64,000 nt of DNA from Bacteroidaceae bacterium (GCA_017526905.1 JAFXQT010000050.1:48142-112141), one strand, 5' to 3'. Shown: positions 48,763 through 57,337, counted from the stretch's first letter. The notes: a model not told the origin generated them from the letters alone. Program-made: numbers and translations.

Positions 48763-48770
48763 CCCCCGCA

Positions 48771-49493
48771 ATGAGAAAGACACTGATACACACCCTGGCC
48801 ACCATGACCCTCGGCTTGGCATGGATGGCAGCCGCCACGCTGGCACTCACCTCGTGCGACGACGAAGAGACCTATGCCGAGAAGAAGGAGAAGGAACGCG
48901 ATGCCGTGGCCGGATTCCTCTCGCGCGACGTATATATCACCTCCACCGACGGGCTGGACACCATCTGCCACGTAGGCCGCATCAAACCCATCAGCGAGGA
49001 AACCTTCTACGCACAGGACAGCACCACCAATGTGGAGCAGAACGAGTATGTGCTCTTCACCAGCACCGGCGTTTACATGCAGATTGTGCGCCAAGGCACC
49101 GGACAGCGCATCATGCCCGGCGAGTCACGCCGCATCGACTGCCGCTACATAGAATACAACATCATGAGCGACTCGGTGATGACGCGCAACGACGTGAACT
49201 TCTGGCACACCAACCCCGACGTGATGGAAGTGAGCAACAACTACGGCAATTTCACCGCATCGTTCAGCACCGAGGGCGGCGGTGGCGCCATGTACCAGTA
49301 CTATGGCAAGACGGCCGTGCCCGCCGGCTGGCTCATCCCACTCACCTACATCCGTGTGGGCCGGCAACAGACAGCTACAGACCCCATCGCCAAGGTGCGC
49401 CTCATCGTGCCCCACACACAGGGCACGTCCAACGCTTCGACCGCCGTCTATCCCTGCTTCTACGAAATCACCTATCAGGAAGAGCGCTACTGA
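48771..49493 (+). CDS. DUF4827-like lipoprotein
   Basis: About 240 residues, start ATG 48771. Signal peptide then lipobox ATLALTSC and DDEETYAEKKEKERDAVAGFLSRDV. The region VRQGTGQRIMPGESRRIDCRYIEYNI recalls the FKBP-like fold of the Bacteroidetes DUF4827 family, which sits near nrnA-type DHH genes in related genomes. No catalytic residues are apparent. The function is unknown; the protein probably faces the periplasm or surface. Confidence 0.78.
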   Translation: MRKTLIHTLATMTLGLAWMAAATLALTSCDDEETYAEKKEKERDAVAGFLSRDVYITSTDGLDTICHVGRIKPISEETFYAQDSTTNVEQNEYVLFTSTGVYMQIVRQGTGQRIMPGESRRIDCRYIEYNIMSDSVMTRNDVNFWHTNPDVMEVSNNYGNFTASFSTEGGGGAMYQYYGKTAVPAGWLIPLTYIRVGRQQTATDPIAKVRLIVPHTQGTSNASTAVYPCFYEITYQEERY

Positions 49494-49966
49494 CCCTCCA
49501 TCACCCTCCCACCCTCTTCCATCCATCACAATCTCCACTACAATCCATTCCTGCCTCCACTACCATCCATCACATCCTCCCCTATTTCATCCCCCCCTCT
49601 TCCCACACATCCTTTTCCCCCTTTCCCCGATTGATGCTTGAAGAGGCAGGAACTACACAAGCCCTCGAAGCCGGACCATCCGCTTCGGGGGCTTATCGCA
49701 TTTTTATGCCGGCCCGATTGGGCCATCAGACAGGCCTCAACCCCAACTGCACCAAAGGCCAAATGAAATTCAACGTACGTGCAAATATAAATTGCACGTA
49801 CGTTGAATTACAAATTGTACGTACGTGCAAATATATGTTAGACGTACGTGCAAATATAGATTGTACGTACGTGCAATCAAATTTGAGGCAGGCCCTGCGA
49901 TTGGTTTGCTTAGACCATGGCACGGTTTGAGGCCGGCCTCACAGGCGGATGAGGCCCGCTACACGC
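49494..49966. other. Gene-poor spacer between convergent genes
   Basis: It starts with a C/T-rich stretch (49494-49625). Next comes a hairpin at about 49660-49690 (GCCCTCGAAGC pairing with GCTTCGGGGGC), followed by a T-run around 49701, which may be the terminator of the DUF4827-like gene. The 23-base array is at 49767-49876, and the palindrome GAGGCCGGCCTC at 49929-49940. An open frame across the array encodes only repeat-derived residues. Confidence 0.6.
49767..49876. repeat. Iteron-like array with 23-base period
   Basis: CGTACGT followed by GCAA (once TGAA) starts at 49774, 49797, 49820, 49843 and 49866, exactly 23 bases apart, with AT-rich filler. The first two units also form an 18-base perfect inverted repeat (49767-49784 with 49792-49809, seven-base loop). 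Each unit carries the self-complementary core CGTACG. Confidence 0.92.
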
Positions 49967-49967
49967 C

Positions 49968-50005
49968 GAAAAAAAAGGCTGCGCCGGCGGATTGCTGGCG
50001 CAGCC
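49968..50005 (-). terminator. Terminator of the M48 peptidase gene
   Basis: On the minus strand, a perfect 9-base stem GGCTGCGCC / GGCGCAGCC (49977-49985 with 49997-50005) is followed by eight T residues. It ends 29 bases after the stop codon. Confidence 0.9.
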
Positions 50006-50034
50006 CTTCTGAGGGTCAGGATAGCGGCAAAGGC

Positions 50035-50979
50035 TTAGAAATGGTAGCCAGTGCTCTGCTTTGTCGTAGTGGTTTTCTTGGCCGAAGTGCTCTTCTTAGT
50101 CGTGCTGCCCTTCTTGGCCGTTGTGCCAGTGGCAGCGGCAGCGGCGTTGGCCCCCTGGCTGGCCTGATAGTAGCGCAGGGCCTCGGGCAGGTGCTTCTGT
50201 ATGTCGGCAATACGCTTGCTATCGGAGGGGTGTGTGCTCAGGAAGGCCGGCGTGGTGCTGTTGGAGCTCTGTGCCATACGCTGCCAGAACACGATGGCCT
50301 CGTTCGGGTCGTAGCCGGCCATGGACGAGAAGATCAGGCCCATGTAGTCGGCCTCGCTCTCGTGATTGCGCGAGTACTTCAGCTGGGCCAGGTTGCTGCC
50401 CAGGCCATAGAGGGTGGTGGCCTGGTTGGCCAGGTCGGTGTTGACACCGGTGGCCGAGAGCACGCCGCCCAGCAACTGGCCACCCAGTTCGGCTTTCTGC
50501 TGCTTGGTCATCTGTTCGGCCGAGTGCTTGGCCACGGCATGGGCTATCTCATGGCCCAGCACGATGGCCAGGCCAGCCTCGGTCTGTGTGAGCGGCAGGA
50601 TGCCCTCATACACCACAATCTTTCCGCCGGGCATGCAGAAGGCATTGGCCTGCTTGTCCTGCACCAGGTTGAACTCCCACTTGAAGTTCTGCAGCTCGTT
50701 GGCATAGCCGTTCTGGCTCAGGTAGGTTTCCACGGCGTTGGCCAGGCGCTGGCCCACGCGCTTCACCATGGCCGTGTTGTTGGCATCGGTGCTGGCCTTG
50801 GCGGTTTGCATGTACTTGGTGTATTCCTGTGTGCTCAGACTCAGCACCTGTGCATCGTCCACCATAAGGCGGTGTTTGCGGCCCGTGATGGGCACGGTGG
50901 ATGTGGTGCCGCAGGCGCAGAGTAGGCTCAGCAGCAGTGTGGCTGCCAGCGAGCGTATGGCTGTAACTGTTCTGTTCAT
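50035..50979 (-). CDS. M48-family metallopeptidase lipoprotein
   Basis: About 314 residues from the ATG at 50979 (MNRTVTAIRSLAATLLLSLLCACG, a lipoprotein signal with Cys in LLCACG); longer in-frame starts upstream give no signal peptide. The zinc site is HEIAH, with the third ligand in NHESEADYMG. These are the hallmarks of the periplasmic M48 (BepA/YfgC-LoiP-like) proteases that control outer membrane protein quality. The last ~40 residues are a low-complexity Ala, then Lys/Ser/Thr-rich tail (TTKKSTSAKKTTTTKQ) not needed for the fold. It has its own terminator. Confidence 0.92.
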   Translation of the reverse strand: MNRTVTAIRSLAATLLLSLLCACGTTSTVPITGRKHRLMVDDAQVLSLSTQEYTKYMQTAKASTDANNTAMVKRVGQRLANAVETYLSQNGYANELQNFKWEFNLVQDKQANAFCMPGGKIVVYEGILPLTQTEAGLAIVLGHEIAHAVAKHSAEQMTKQQKAELGGQLLGGVLSATGVNTDLANQATTLYGLGSNLAQLKYSRNHESEADYMGLIFSSMAGYDPNEAIVFWQRMAQSSNSTTPAFLSTHPSDSKRIADIQKHLPEALRYYQASQGANAAAAATGTTAKKGSTTKKSTSAKKTTTTKQSTGYHF

Positions 50980-51082
50980 TGCTGTTGGATTGAAAAAGGG
51001 GGGACCTCCCCGGCTTCGTCCCGTAAGAAGTCCCCCCACCGCAAAAAATGTTATTAGAAAACGCTGTTGTTTGATGTGTGTA

Positions 51083-53239
51083 TTACTCTTCGGTCTGTGT
51101 GGCCTCGAAGTCCTTGATGAGCTGCTGCTGCACGTCGGTGGGCACGAGCTCATAGGAGGAGAAGCGCATCACGAAGGAGGCACGGCCGCCGGTGAGCGAG
51201 CTCAGTGCGGTGGAGTAGCTTGACATCTCCTTCAGAGGCACCTTGGCGGTGAGCTTCTCATAGCCGCGCTCGGAGGTCATACCGAGAATCATGCCGCGGC
51301 GGCCCTGCATGTCGGACATCACGTCGCCCAGCTTGTCGGAGGGCACCATCACCTCGACGTCGTAGATAGGCTCCAGAATCTTCGGGCCGGCCAGTTTGAA
51401 GGCCTGGCTGAAGGCGTTGCGGCCTGCCAGCATGAAGGAGAGCTCGTTGCTGTCCACGGGGTGCATCTTACCGTCGTACACAATCACGCGCACGTCGCGG
51501 GCATAGGAACCGGTGAGGGGACCCTGCTCCATCTTGGACATGACGCCCTTCAGGATGGCGGGCATGAAGCGTGCATCGATGGCACCGCCCACCACGCTGT
51601 TGATGAAGATGAGCTTACCGCCCCATTCCAGGTCGATGGTCTCTTCGCTCTTGGCATTGATGCGGAACTCCTGACCGCCGAACTTGTACACTTCCTGCAC
51701 GGGCGTTCCCTCCACGTAGGGCTCCACGATAAGGTGTACCTCGCCGAACTGGCCTGCGCCGCCCGACTGCTTCTTGTGGCGATAGTCGGCGCGTGCGGCC
51801 TTGGTGATGGTCTCGCGGTAGGGGATGCGGGGCTCCTCAAAGTTGATCATGATCTTCTCGTTGTTCTCGATGCGCCACTTCAGGGTGCGCAGGTGGAATT
51901 CGCCCTGACCCTTCACCAGGATCTGACGCAGTTCCTTGCTCTGCTCCACAATCCAGGTGGGATCCTCCTGGCTCATGCGCTGCAGCACGCTCATCATCTT
52001 CTCCGTCTCGCTCTCGTTCTGGGCGCGGATGGAGCGGATGTACTTAGGCTCGGGGAACTGGATGAAGTTGAAGCGGTTGTCGCAGCCGGGGGCGTTGAGG
52101 GTGTTGCCCGTCTTCACGTCCTTCAGCTTCACGGAACAGCCTATATCGCCTGCCACCAGCTCTTCCACCTTGATGCGGTTGGCGCCTGCGCAGCAGAACA
52201 GCTGTGCCATGCGCTCCTTCGAGCCGCGGTCGGCATTGGTCAGGTCGTCGCCTTCGTGTACCTTGCCGCTCATCACCTTGAAGTAGCACACCTGTCCGAT
52301 ATGTGGCTCGACAGAGGTCTTGAAGAAGTAGAGGCTGGTGGGAGCAGCGCTGTCGGGAGCCACCTCCTCGCCAGCGGTGTTCTTCACCTTGGGCATCTCA
52401 TCGACAAACGGCACCACGTTGCCCAGGAACTCCATCAGGCGGCGCACACCCATATCCTTGGAGGCGCACACGCAGAACACGGGGAACATGCCACGTGCTG
52501 CCAGACCCTTGCGGATGCCTTCGCGCATCTCGTCCTCGGTGAGGCTCTCGCTCTCGAAGAACTTCTCCATCAGTGTCTCGTCGTGCTCGGCAGCGGCCTC
52601 AACGAGTACGCGGTGCATCTCGGTGGCCTTGTCCAGCTGGTCGGCGGGTATGTCCTCGATGATGGGAGCGCCGCCTTCGGGCTTCCAGGAGTACTTCTTC
52701 ATGAGCAGCACGTCGATCAGGCTGTTGAAGTCCGGTCCGGTCTTGATGGGGTACTGAATGGGCACCACCTTCGAGCCGTAGGCAGCGGTGAGCTGCTCCA
52801 GCACCTGGTCGTAGTCGCAGTTCTCGGCATCGAGCTGGTTCACCAGGAAGATGACGGGCTTGTCCAGTTGCTCGGTGAGGCGGAAATGGTTCTGTGTGCC
52901 CACCTCCACGCCATACTGGCCATTGATCAGAATCACGGTGGTGTCCGTGACGCCCATGGCCGTCATGGCAGCTCCGACAAAGTCATCGCTGCCCGGGCAG
53001 TCTATGATATTCAGTTTCTTGCCGTTCCACTCGCAGTGGAACACGGTAGAGAACACGCTGTAGCCATACTCCTGCTCGACAGGGAAGTAGTCGCTCACGG
53101 TATTCTTCTGCGTGATACGGCCGCGGCGGCTGATGATGCCACTCTCGAAGAGCAGCGCTTCGGTGAGGGTTGTCTTACCCGCACCGTCGTTCCCAAGCAG
53201 GGCGATGTTCTTGATTTCTTGCGTCTGGTAAGTTTTCAT
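51083..53239 (-). CDS. Elongation factor G paralogue (EF-G2) with degenerate GTPase motifs
   Basis: A 718-residue translational GTPase-like protein with all five EF-G domains; start at ATG 53239 (MKTYQTQEIKNIALLG). The P-loop GNDGAGKT is kept (residues 16-23). However, the switch I RGIT is replaced by YGYS (58-61), the G3 motif DTPGH reads DCPGS with the catalytic histidine replaced by S84, and NKxD reads NQLD. This matches the EF-G2 of gut Bacteroides which, as I recall the literature, translocates ribosomes without hydrolysing GTP and helps under carbon limitation. The housekeeping EF-G is not in this window. Confidence 0.93.
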   Translation of the reverse strand: MKTYQTQEIKNIALLGNDGAGKTTLTEALLFESGIISRRGRITQKNTVSDYFPVEQEYGYSVFSTVFHCEWNGKKLNIIDCPGSDDFVGAAMTAMGVTDTTVILINGQYGVEVGTQNHFRLTEQLDKPVIFLVNQLDAENCDYDQVLEQLTAAYGSKVVPIQYPIKTGPDFNSLIDVLLMKKYSWKPEGGAPIIEDIPADQLDKATEMHRVLVEAAAEHDETLMEKFFESESLTEDEMREGIRKGLAARGMFPVFCVCASKDMGVRRLMEFLGNVVPFVDEMPKVKNTAGEEVAPDSAAPTSLYFFKTSVEPHIGQVCYFKVMSGKVHEGDDLTNADRGSKERMAQLFCCAGANRIKVEELVAGDIGCSVKLKDVKTGNTLNAPGCDNRFNFIQFPEPKYIRSIRAQNESETEKMMSVLQRMSQEDPTWIVEQSKELRQILVKGQGEFHLRTLKWRIENNEKIMINFEEPRIPYRETITKAARADYRHKKQSGGAGQFGEVHLIVEPYVEGTPVQEVYKFGGQEFRINAKSEETIDLEWGGKLIFINSVVGGAIDARFMPAILKGVMSKMEQGPLTGSYARDVRVIVYDGKMHPVDSNELSFMLAGRNAFSQAFKLAGPKILEPIYDVEVMVPSDKLGDVMSDMQGRRGMILGMTSERGYEKLTAKVPLKEMSSYSTALSSLTGGRASFVMRFSSYELVPTDVQQQLIKDFEATQTEE

Positions 53240-53407
53240 AATCGTTAAGGTATGTTTTAGTGTATGTTTTTGGTATTTCGGGGTGCAATTTAGGCATAAT
53301 TTGTGAAACGGCACGCATCTTGGCCCAAGTTTTTTGCTGCAAGGGAGCATAATTCTTGTTTTTTGCCTACCTTTGCCGAGGCATAGCCCTCTTCTTCCCC
53401 CCTACTC
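53240..53407. promoter_or_regulatory. Divergent region between EF-G2 and hemW
   Basis: For hemW, TACCTTTG at 53368-53375 matches the -7 consensus, 32 bases before the ATG. For the EF-G2 gene on the other strand no good -7 element is found; the best is a weak TAAATTGC-like site. Confidence 0.5.
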
Positions 53408-54994
53408 ATGGCCGGAATATACATTCATATACCCTTTTGCAGCTCGCGCTGCATCTATTGCGATTTCTTTTCGACCACACAGGCCGGAAAGCGTGCTGCC
53501 TACGTGGATGCGCTTTGCCGCGAGATTGCCTCGGACGACCTGCCCGCCACGCCTGCGGACATGCGCGTGCGCACCATATATATAGGTGGCGGCACGCCGT
53601 CACTGCTCACCGCCGACCAGCTGGAACGCATCCTGCAGGCCATCCATCAGCGCTTCGACGTCGCCCCCGATGCCGAAATCACCCTTGAAATGAACCCCGA
53701 CGACGTGAGCCATTCGCCATTCGTCATTCGTCATTCATCATTAGTCATTAGTCATTCGTCATTCCCCATTAGTCATTCCTCATCCCCCTCCGGGGGATCA
53801 CAGGGGGCCTCCTCATTCCCCATTAGTCATTCCTCATCCCCCTCCGGGGGATCACAGGGGGCCTCCTCATTAGTCATTAGTCATTCCTCATTCCCCAACC
53901 GCATCTCGCTCGGCATCCAGTCCTTCCACGACCCATTGCTTCGGTTCCTTCGCCGCCGCCACGATGCCGAAACGGCCATCAATGCCGTAGGCCAACTGCA
54001 GGAAGCAGGAATCCATAACATCAGCATCGACCTGATCTACGGCCTGCCCGGCCAGACCATGGAACTGTGGCAGCGCGATCTCGACATAGCCTTCAGCCTC
54101 GGCATACAGCACCTCTCGGCCTATGCGCTGAGCTACGAAGAGGGCACCGCCCTATGGCACATGCGGCAACAGGGCAGCATCTGCGAAACCGACGAAGAAA
54201 CCATGGTGAACATGTACGAGCTCCTGTGCCAACGCGCTCAGGCAGCCGGCTTCGACCATTACGAAATCTCCAACTTCGCCCTCCCCGGCTTCCAATCGCG
54301 CCACAACTCCAGCTACTGGACCGGCACTCCCTACCTCGGCTTCGGCCCCGGCGCCCACAGCTACGACGGCCTTTCCACCCGCTGGTCCAACCACCCCGAC
54401 CTGGACACCTACCTTGCCTATTGGGGCAGCCCCACAGCGGCCACACCCGCAAGCAATGCTGCACCCGCAGCCCCCACTGCGGCCACACCCGCAGGCAGTG
54501 TTGCACCCACAGCCCCCACTGTGGCCACACCTGCTGGCAATGCTACACCCACAGCCCCCACTGCGGCCACCCCTGCAGGCAGTGTTGCACCCGCAGCCCC
54601 CACTGTGGCCACCCCCGCAGGCAGTGCTGCACCCGCAGCACCCACTGTGGCCACATTCGCAGGCAGTGCCACACCCACAGCCCCCACTGTGGCCACCCCC
54701 GCAGGCAGAGTGGCCGGCGGTTTCCCCGCCGGCTCCCCCTCCCCTCGCTCCATTGAGCACCTCACGGAAGCAGAACGCTATGACGAATTTGTAATGTGCG
54801 GCCTCCGCACCCGCCAAGGCATCGATTTGGAAGCCCTGGAAGCCCGCTTCGGCCACCAGCGCCATGCCTACCTGCTCCGCATGGCAGCACCCCACCTCAA
54901 TGCTGGCACGCTGGCCCTTAGCGGGCACCACCTACACCTGACACAAAAATCGCTCATGACATCGGACGATGTCATGAGCGATCTGATGGCATAA
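53408..54994 (+). CDS. hemW: HemW-like radical SAM heme chaperone with two repeat-derived insertions
   Basis: A 528-residue protein, about 150 longer than usual. The radical SAM ligands are C11, C15 and C18 (FCSSRCIYC), and HemW/HemN features follow: YIGGGTPSLL, EMNPDD, ISLGIQSF, DLIYGLPGQT, YEISNFA and LGFGPGAHSYDG. HemW binds and delivers heme and has no coproporphyrinogen oxidase activity. Residues 101-163 replace the normal link between the DD and ISLGIQ strands with HSSxVIxHSS-type repeats from heptanucleotide DNA plus a duplicated 54-base hairpin unit. Residues 341-448 carry six to seven 14-residue Ala/Thr/Pro repeats. Both insertions fall at loops, and the frame is intact, so the protein may still work. 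Confidence 0.88.
   Translation: MAGIYIHIPFCSSRCIYCDFFSTTQAGKRAAYVDALCREIASDDLPATPADMRVRTIYIGGGTPSLLTADQLERILQAIHQRFDVAPDAEITLEMNPDDVSHSPFVIRHSSLVISHSSFPISHSSSPSGGSQGASSFPISHSSSPSGGSQGASSLVISHSSFPNRISLGIQSFHDPLLRFLRRRHDAETAINAVGQLQEAGIHNISIDLIYGLPGQTMELWQRDLDIAFSLGIQHLSAYALSYEEGTALWHMRQQGSICETDEETMVNMYELLCQRAQAAGFDHYEISNFALPGFQSRHNSSYWTGTPYLGFGPGAHSYDGLSTRWSNHPDLDTYLAYWGSPTAATPASNAAPAAPTAATPAGSVAPTAPTVATPAGNATPTAPTAATPAGSVAPAAPTVATPAGSAAPAAPTVATFAGSATPTAPTVATPAGRVAGGFPAGSPSPRSIEHLTEAERYDEFVMCGLRTRQGIDLEALEARFGHQRHAYLLRMAAPHLNAGTLALSGHHLHLTQKSLMTSDDVMSDLMA
53708..53896 (+). repeat. In-frame heptanucleotide array and duplicated hairpin unit in hemW
   Basis: CATTCGT/CATTAGT/CATTCCT-type 7-base units run through the segment. 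A 54-base block containing the hairpin ATCCCCC-TCC-GGGGGAT occurs twice in tandem (hairpins at 53782-53798 and 53836-53852). Both the 21-base translation cycle and the 54-base block keep the frame. Confidence 0.92.
54437..54712 (+). repeat. 42-base minisatellite inside hemW (about 6.5 copies)
   Basis: Tandem 42-base units encode 14 residues of the form [AV]ATPAG[SN]xA[PT][AT]APT. The units differ mainly at a few third positions and at Ala/Val or Pro/Thr choices. The array is immediately followed by the GC-rich hairpin at 54713. Confidence 0.95.
54713..54733 (+). repeat. GC-rich hairpin inside hemW
   Basis: Perfect 8-base stem (54713-54720 with 54726-54733) and TTTCC loop. Nineteen bases are identical to the intergenic hairpin at 47506-47526. 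Here it is translated as GGFPAG. Confidence 0.92.
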
Positions 54995-55030
54995 CCTGGC
55001 ATAACCTATGCCGCACAAGGCCTGCCCTGC

Positions 55031-57298
55031 CTACTTCAGCCCCTCTTCAAACCACCGCACTATGCTCTTGTACAAGTGCAGGCGCGTGTTGCCGCCACTG
55101 ATGCCGTGGTTGCGGTTCGTATAAACCAGCTGGTGGAAAGGCTTGTCGGCCTGCACCAAAGCCTCGGTCAGCTCGGCCGTATTGCGGAAATGCACGTTAT
55201 CGTCGGCCGAACCATGGCAGATGAGCAAACGCCCATTCAGCTGGGCCGCGCGGGTGAGCGGGCTGTCATCATAGCCTGCAGGGTTCTCCTTGGGTGTGCG
55301 CATGAAGCGCTCGGTATAGACGCTGTCGTAATAGCGGTAGCTGGTCACTGGCGCCACCGCTACGCCGGCATAAAATACAGGGCGCCCCTCCATCATGGAC
55401 ATCAGCGTCATGTATCCGCCGTAGCTCCAGCCCCAGATGCCGATGTGGTCCTTGTCAACGAAGGGCTGACGAGCCAGCCAGAGGGCCGTCTCCACCTGGT
55501 CCTTGGCCTCCAGGAGACCCAGGTGCTGGTAGGTCTGCTTCTCCCATGCTGCACCGCGACCGCCCGTTCCGCGGCCGTCCACACACACGCAGATGAAGCC
55601 TTCCTGGGCCAGGTAGTGCTCGAACAGACAGCCGCCACAGTTGCCAGCCCACCAGGAATCAATCACCTGCTGCGAGCCGGGGCCGCTGTACTGGAACATC
55701 ACCACCGGATAGCGCTTGGAGGCATCAAAGCCCACAGGCTTCAGCATGTAGCCGTTCAGCTGTGCGCCCTCGTCGGTAGTGAAGGTGAAGAACTCCGGCT
55801 TGCTCAACCCCAAGCCTTCAACTTTCAACTTTAAGCTATTGTTATCCTCCAGCGTGGTCAGCACCTTGCCGCCGGCATCGTTCAGCGTGGTGACAGGCGG
55901 CGTGGTGATATTGCTATACACATTCATGAAGTACTTGTGCGAAGCCGAGAACACCGCCGTGTTGGTGCCTTTCTGTGCGCTCAGCTTGGTCACGCGGCCC
56001 TTGGCATCGGTCTTATACACAGCTTTGTACTGCGGCCCTTCGGCATCGGCAGCATAGAAGCACTCGCCCGTGCGGTCGTCGTAGCCGTAGTAGTCGGTCA
56101 CCACGAAATCGCCTTTGGTCAGCTGGCGGCGCATGGTGCCGTTCAGGTCGTACAGGTACAGGTGGTTGAAGCCGCTGCGCTCGCTCATCAGCACAAACCC
56201 GCCGGGGTGGAAGGAGAGGTTCTTGTAGGGTTCCTCGGTGATATAGGGCTTCACCTCATCGCGCACCACCAGCTTGCACTCGGTGCTGCGGGGGTTGGCC
56301 ATATAGATGTCCAGGCGGTCCTGGTGGCGATTCTGCGTAAGGATGCACAACCGGTTGGCATCGCTGGTGAACTTGATGCGTGGCACGTATCCGTCGGCAT
56401 CCAACGGCAGCTTCATCTGGCGTGTCACGCGGCTCTTGATGTCATAGGTGAGCACCGTCACGGTGGAGTTCACCTCGCCGGCGATGGGGTATTTGTAACG
56501 ATACTCGCCGGGATAGTCGGCATACTGCGCCTTGGCAGGCTCCAGCCCCTTGTACCACGGGAAACTGAACTCCTTCACCGCCGTCTCGTCATAGCGGATC
56601 CAGGCCAGCATGGTGTTGTCGGCATTGAAGTCGAAGGCACGGGCAAACGAGAACTCCTCCTCGTTCACCCAGTCGGGCTTGCCGTTGATGATCTTGTTGA
56701 AGGCGCCGTCCTTGGTCACCTGCGTCTCGGCGTTGTTGAACAGCAGGCGCACCAGGAAGAGGTTGCCGCCACGCACGAAGGCCACCATCGTGCCGTCGGG
56801 CGAGAAGGCCGGCACCTCCTGCGGTCCGCCGTCGCTCAGCGGCACGAGCGTCCGGTTGCGCACATTATATAAATAATACACGGCTGTGAACGAATGCCGA
56901 TAGATGGGCACCGTCTGCGTCTGGATGAGGATATGCTGCTCGTCGGGACTCAGGATGTAGCCCTCGATGTGGTCCAGCCGTACGTCGCCCTTGGTATTGG
57001 CCACATCGAACAGCACATCGGCCTGCTTGCCCGTGCGGAACGAAAAGGCCACGATGCGCCGGCCATCCACAAGGCTGGAGTAGCGCTCGCCATCCTGCAT
57101 CGGCCGCACGCCGTACACCGACTTGGCGGCATACGCCCTGCGGGTGATGTCCTCCAGCGTAAGCCCCGCTGCACGGCCAAACACCGGGGCCATGCACAGG
57201 CAAAGCAACAATACACACAAGCGGGAAGGCAACACCTCCCAAACACGGCCCATGCCGGCACGCGCCACGGCAAAACGGGCATTCATTCGCTTCGTCAT
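55031..57298 (-). CDS. Dipeptidyl peptidase IV-like S9 serine peptidase
   Basis: A 755-residue exported peptidase (hydrophobic stretch LCVLLLCLCMAPVFGRAAG after a basic N-terminus). The propeller domain has FSPDGTMVAFVRGGNLFLV and DPP4-like IRYDETAVKEFSFPWYKG. The catalytic domain has the classical GWSYGGYM (Ser), SADDNVHF (Asp) and NRNHGISGG (His). FAGVAVAPVTSYRYYDSVYTERFM is the DPP4 family pattern. It cleaves Xaa-Pro dipeptides in the periplasm, supporting peptide use. It is convergent with hemW and divergent from the GH105 gene. Confidence 0.94.
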   Translation of the reverse strand: MTKRMNARFAVARAGMGRVWEVLPSRLCVLLLCLCMAPVFGRAAGLTLEDITRRAYAAKSVYGVRPMQDGERYSSLVDGRRIVAFSFRTGKQADVLFDVANTKGDVRLDHIEGYILSPDEQHILIQTQTVPIYRHSFTAVYYLYNVRNRTLVPLSDGGPQEVPAFSPDGTMVAFVRGGNLFLVRLLFNNAETQVTKDGAFNKIINGKPDWVNEEEFSFARAFDFNADNTMLAWIRYDETAVKEFSFPWYKGLEPAKAQYADYPGEYRYKYPIAGEVNSTVTVLTYDIKSRVTRQMKLPLDADGYVPRIKFTSDANRLCILTQNRHQDRLDIYMANPRSTECKLVVRDEVKPYITEEPYKNLSFHPGGFVLMSERSGFNHLYLYDLNGTMRRQLTKGDFVVTDYYGYDDRTGECFYAADAEGPQYKAVYKTDAKGRVTKLSAQKGTNTAVFSASHKYFMNVYSNITTPPVTTLNDAGGKVLTTLEDNNSLKLKVEGLGLSKPEFFTFTTDEGAQLNGYMLKPVGFDASKRYPVVMFQYSGPGSQQVIDSWWAGNCGGCLFEHYLAQEGFICVCVDGRGTGGRGAAWEKQTYQHLGLLEAKDQVETALWLARQPFVDKDHIGIWGWSYGGYMTLMSMMEGRPVFYAGVAVAPVTSYRYYDSVYTERFMRTPKENPAGYDDSPLTRAAQLNGRLLICHGSADDNVHFRNTAELTEALVQADKPFHQLVYTNRNHGISGGNTRLHLYKSIVRWFEEGLK

Positions 57299-57337
57299 AT
57301 CCTTAATTTGAAGATTTCTTGCACAAAAGTACGGCCT

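Noticed and set aside
49767-49876. CRISPR array or small gene in the CGTACGT array
   Set aside because: The 23-base period is too short for a CRISPR unit, and the open frame across it encodes only repeat-derived residues.
51461-53248. 595-codon open frame on the plus strand opposite the EF-G2 gene
   Set aside because: His/Leu/Ala-rich antisense pattern and no family motif; the minus strand is a complete EF-G.
55813-55832. Heptanucleotide array (CAACTTT twice) in the DPP4-like gene
   Set aside because: Only two units; a two-copy match is not distinguishable from chance, and the protein alignment position is variable anyway.
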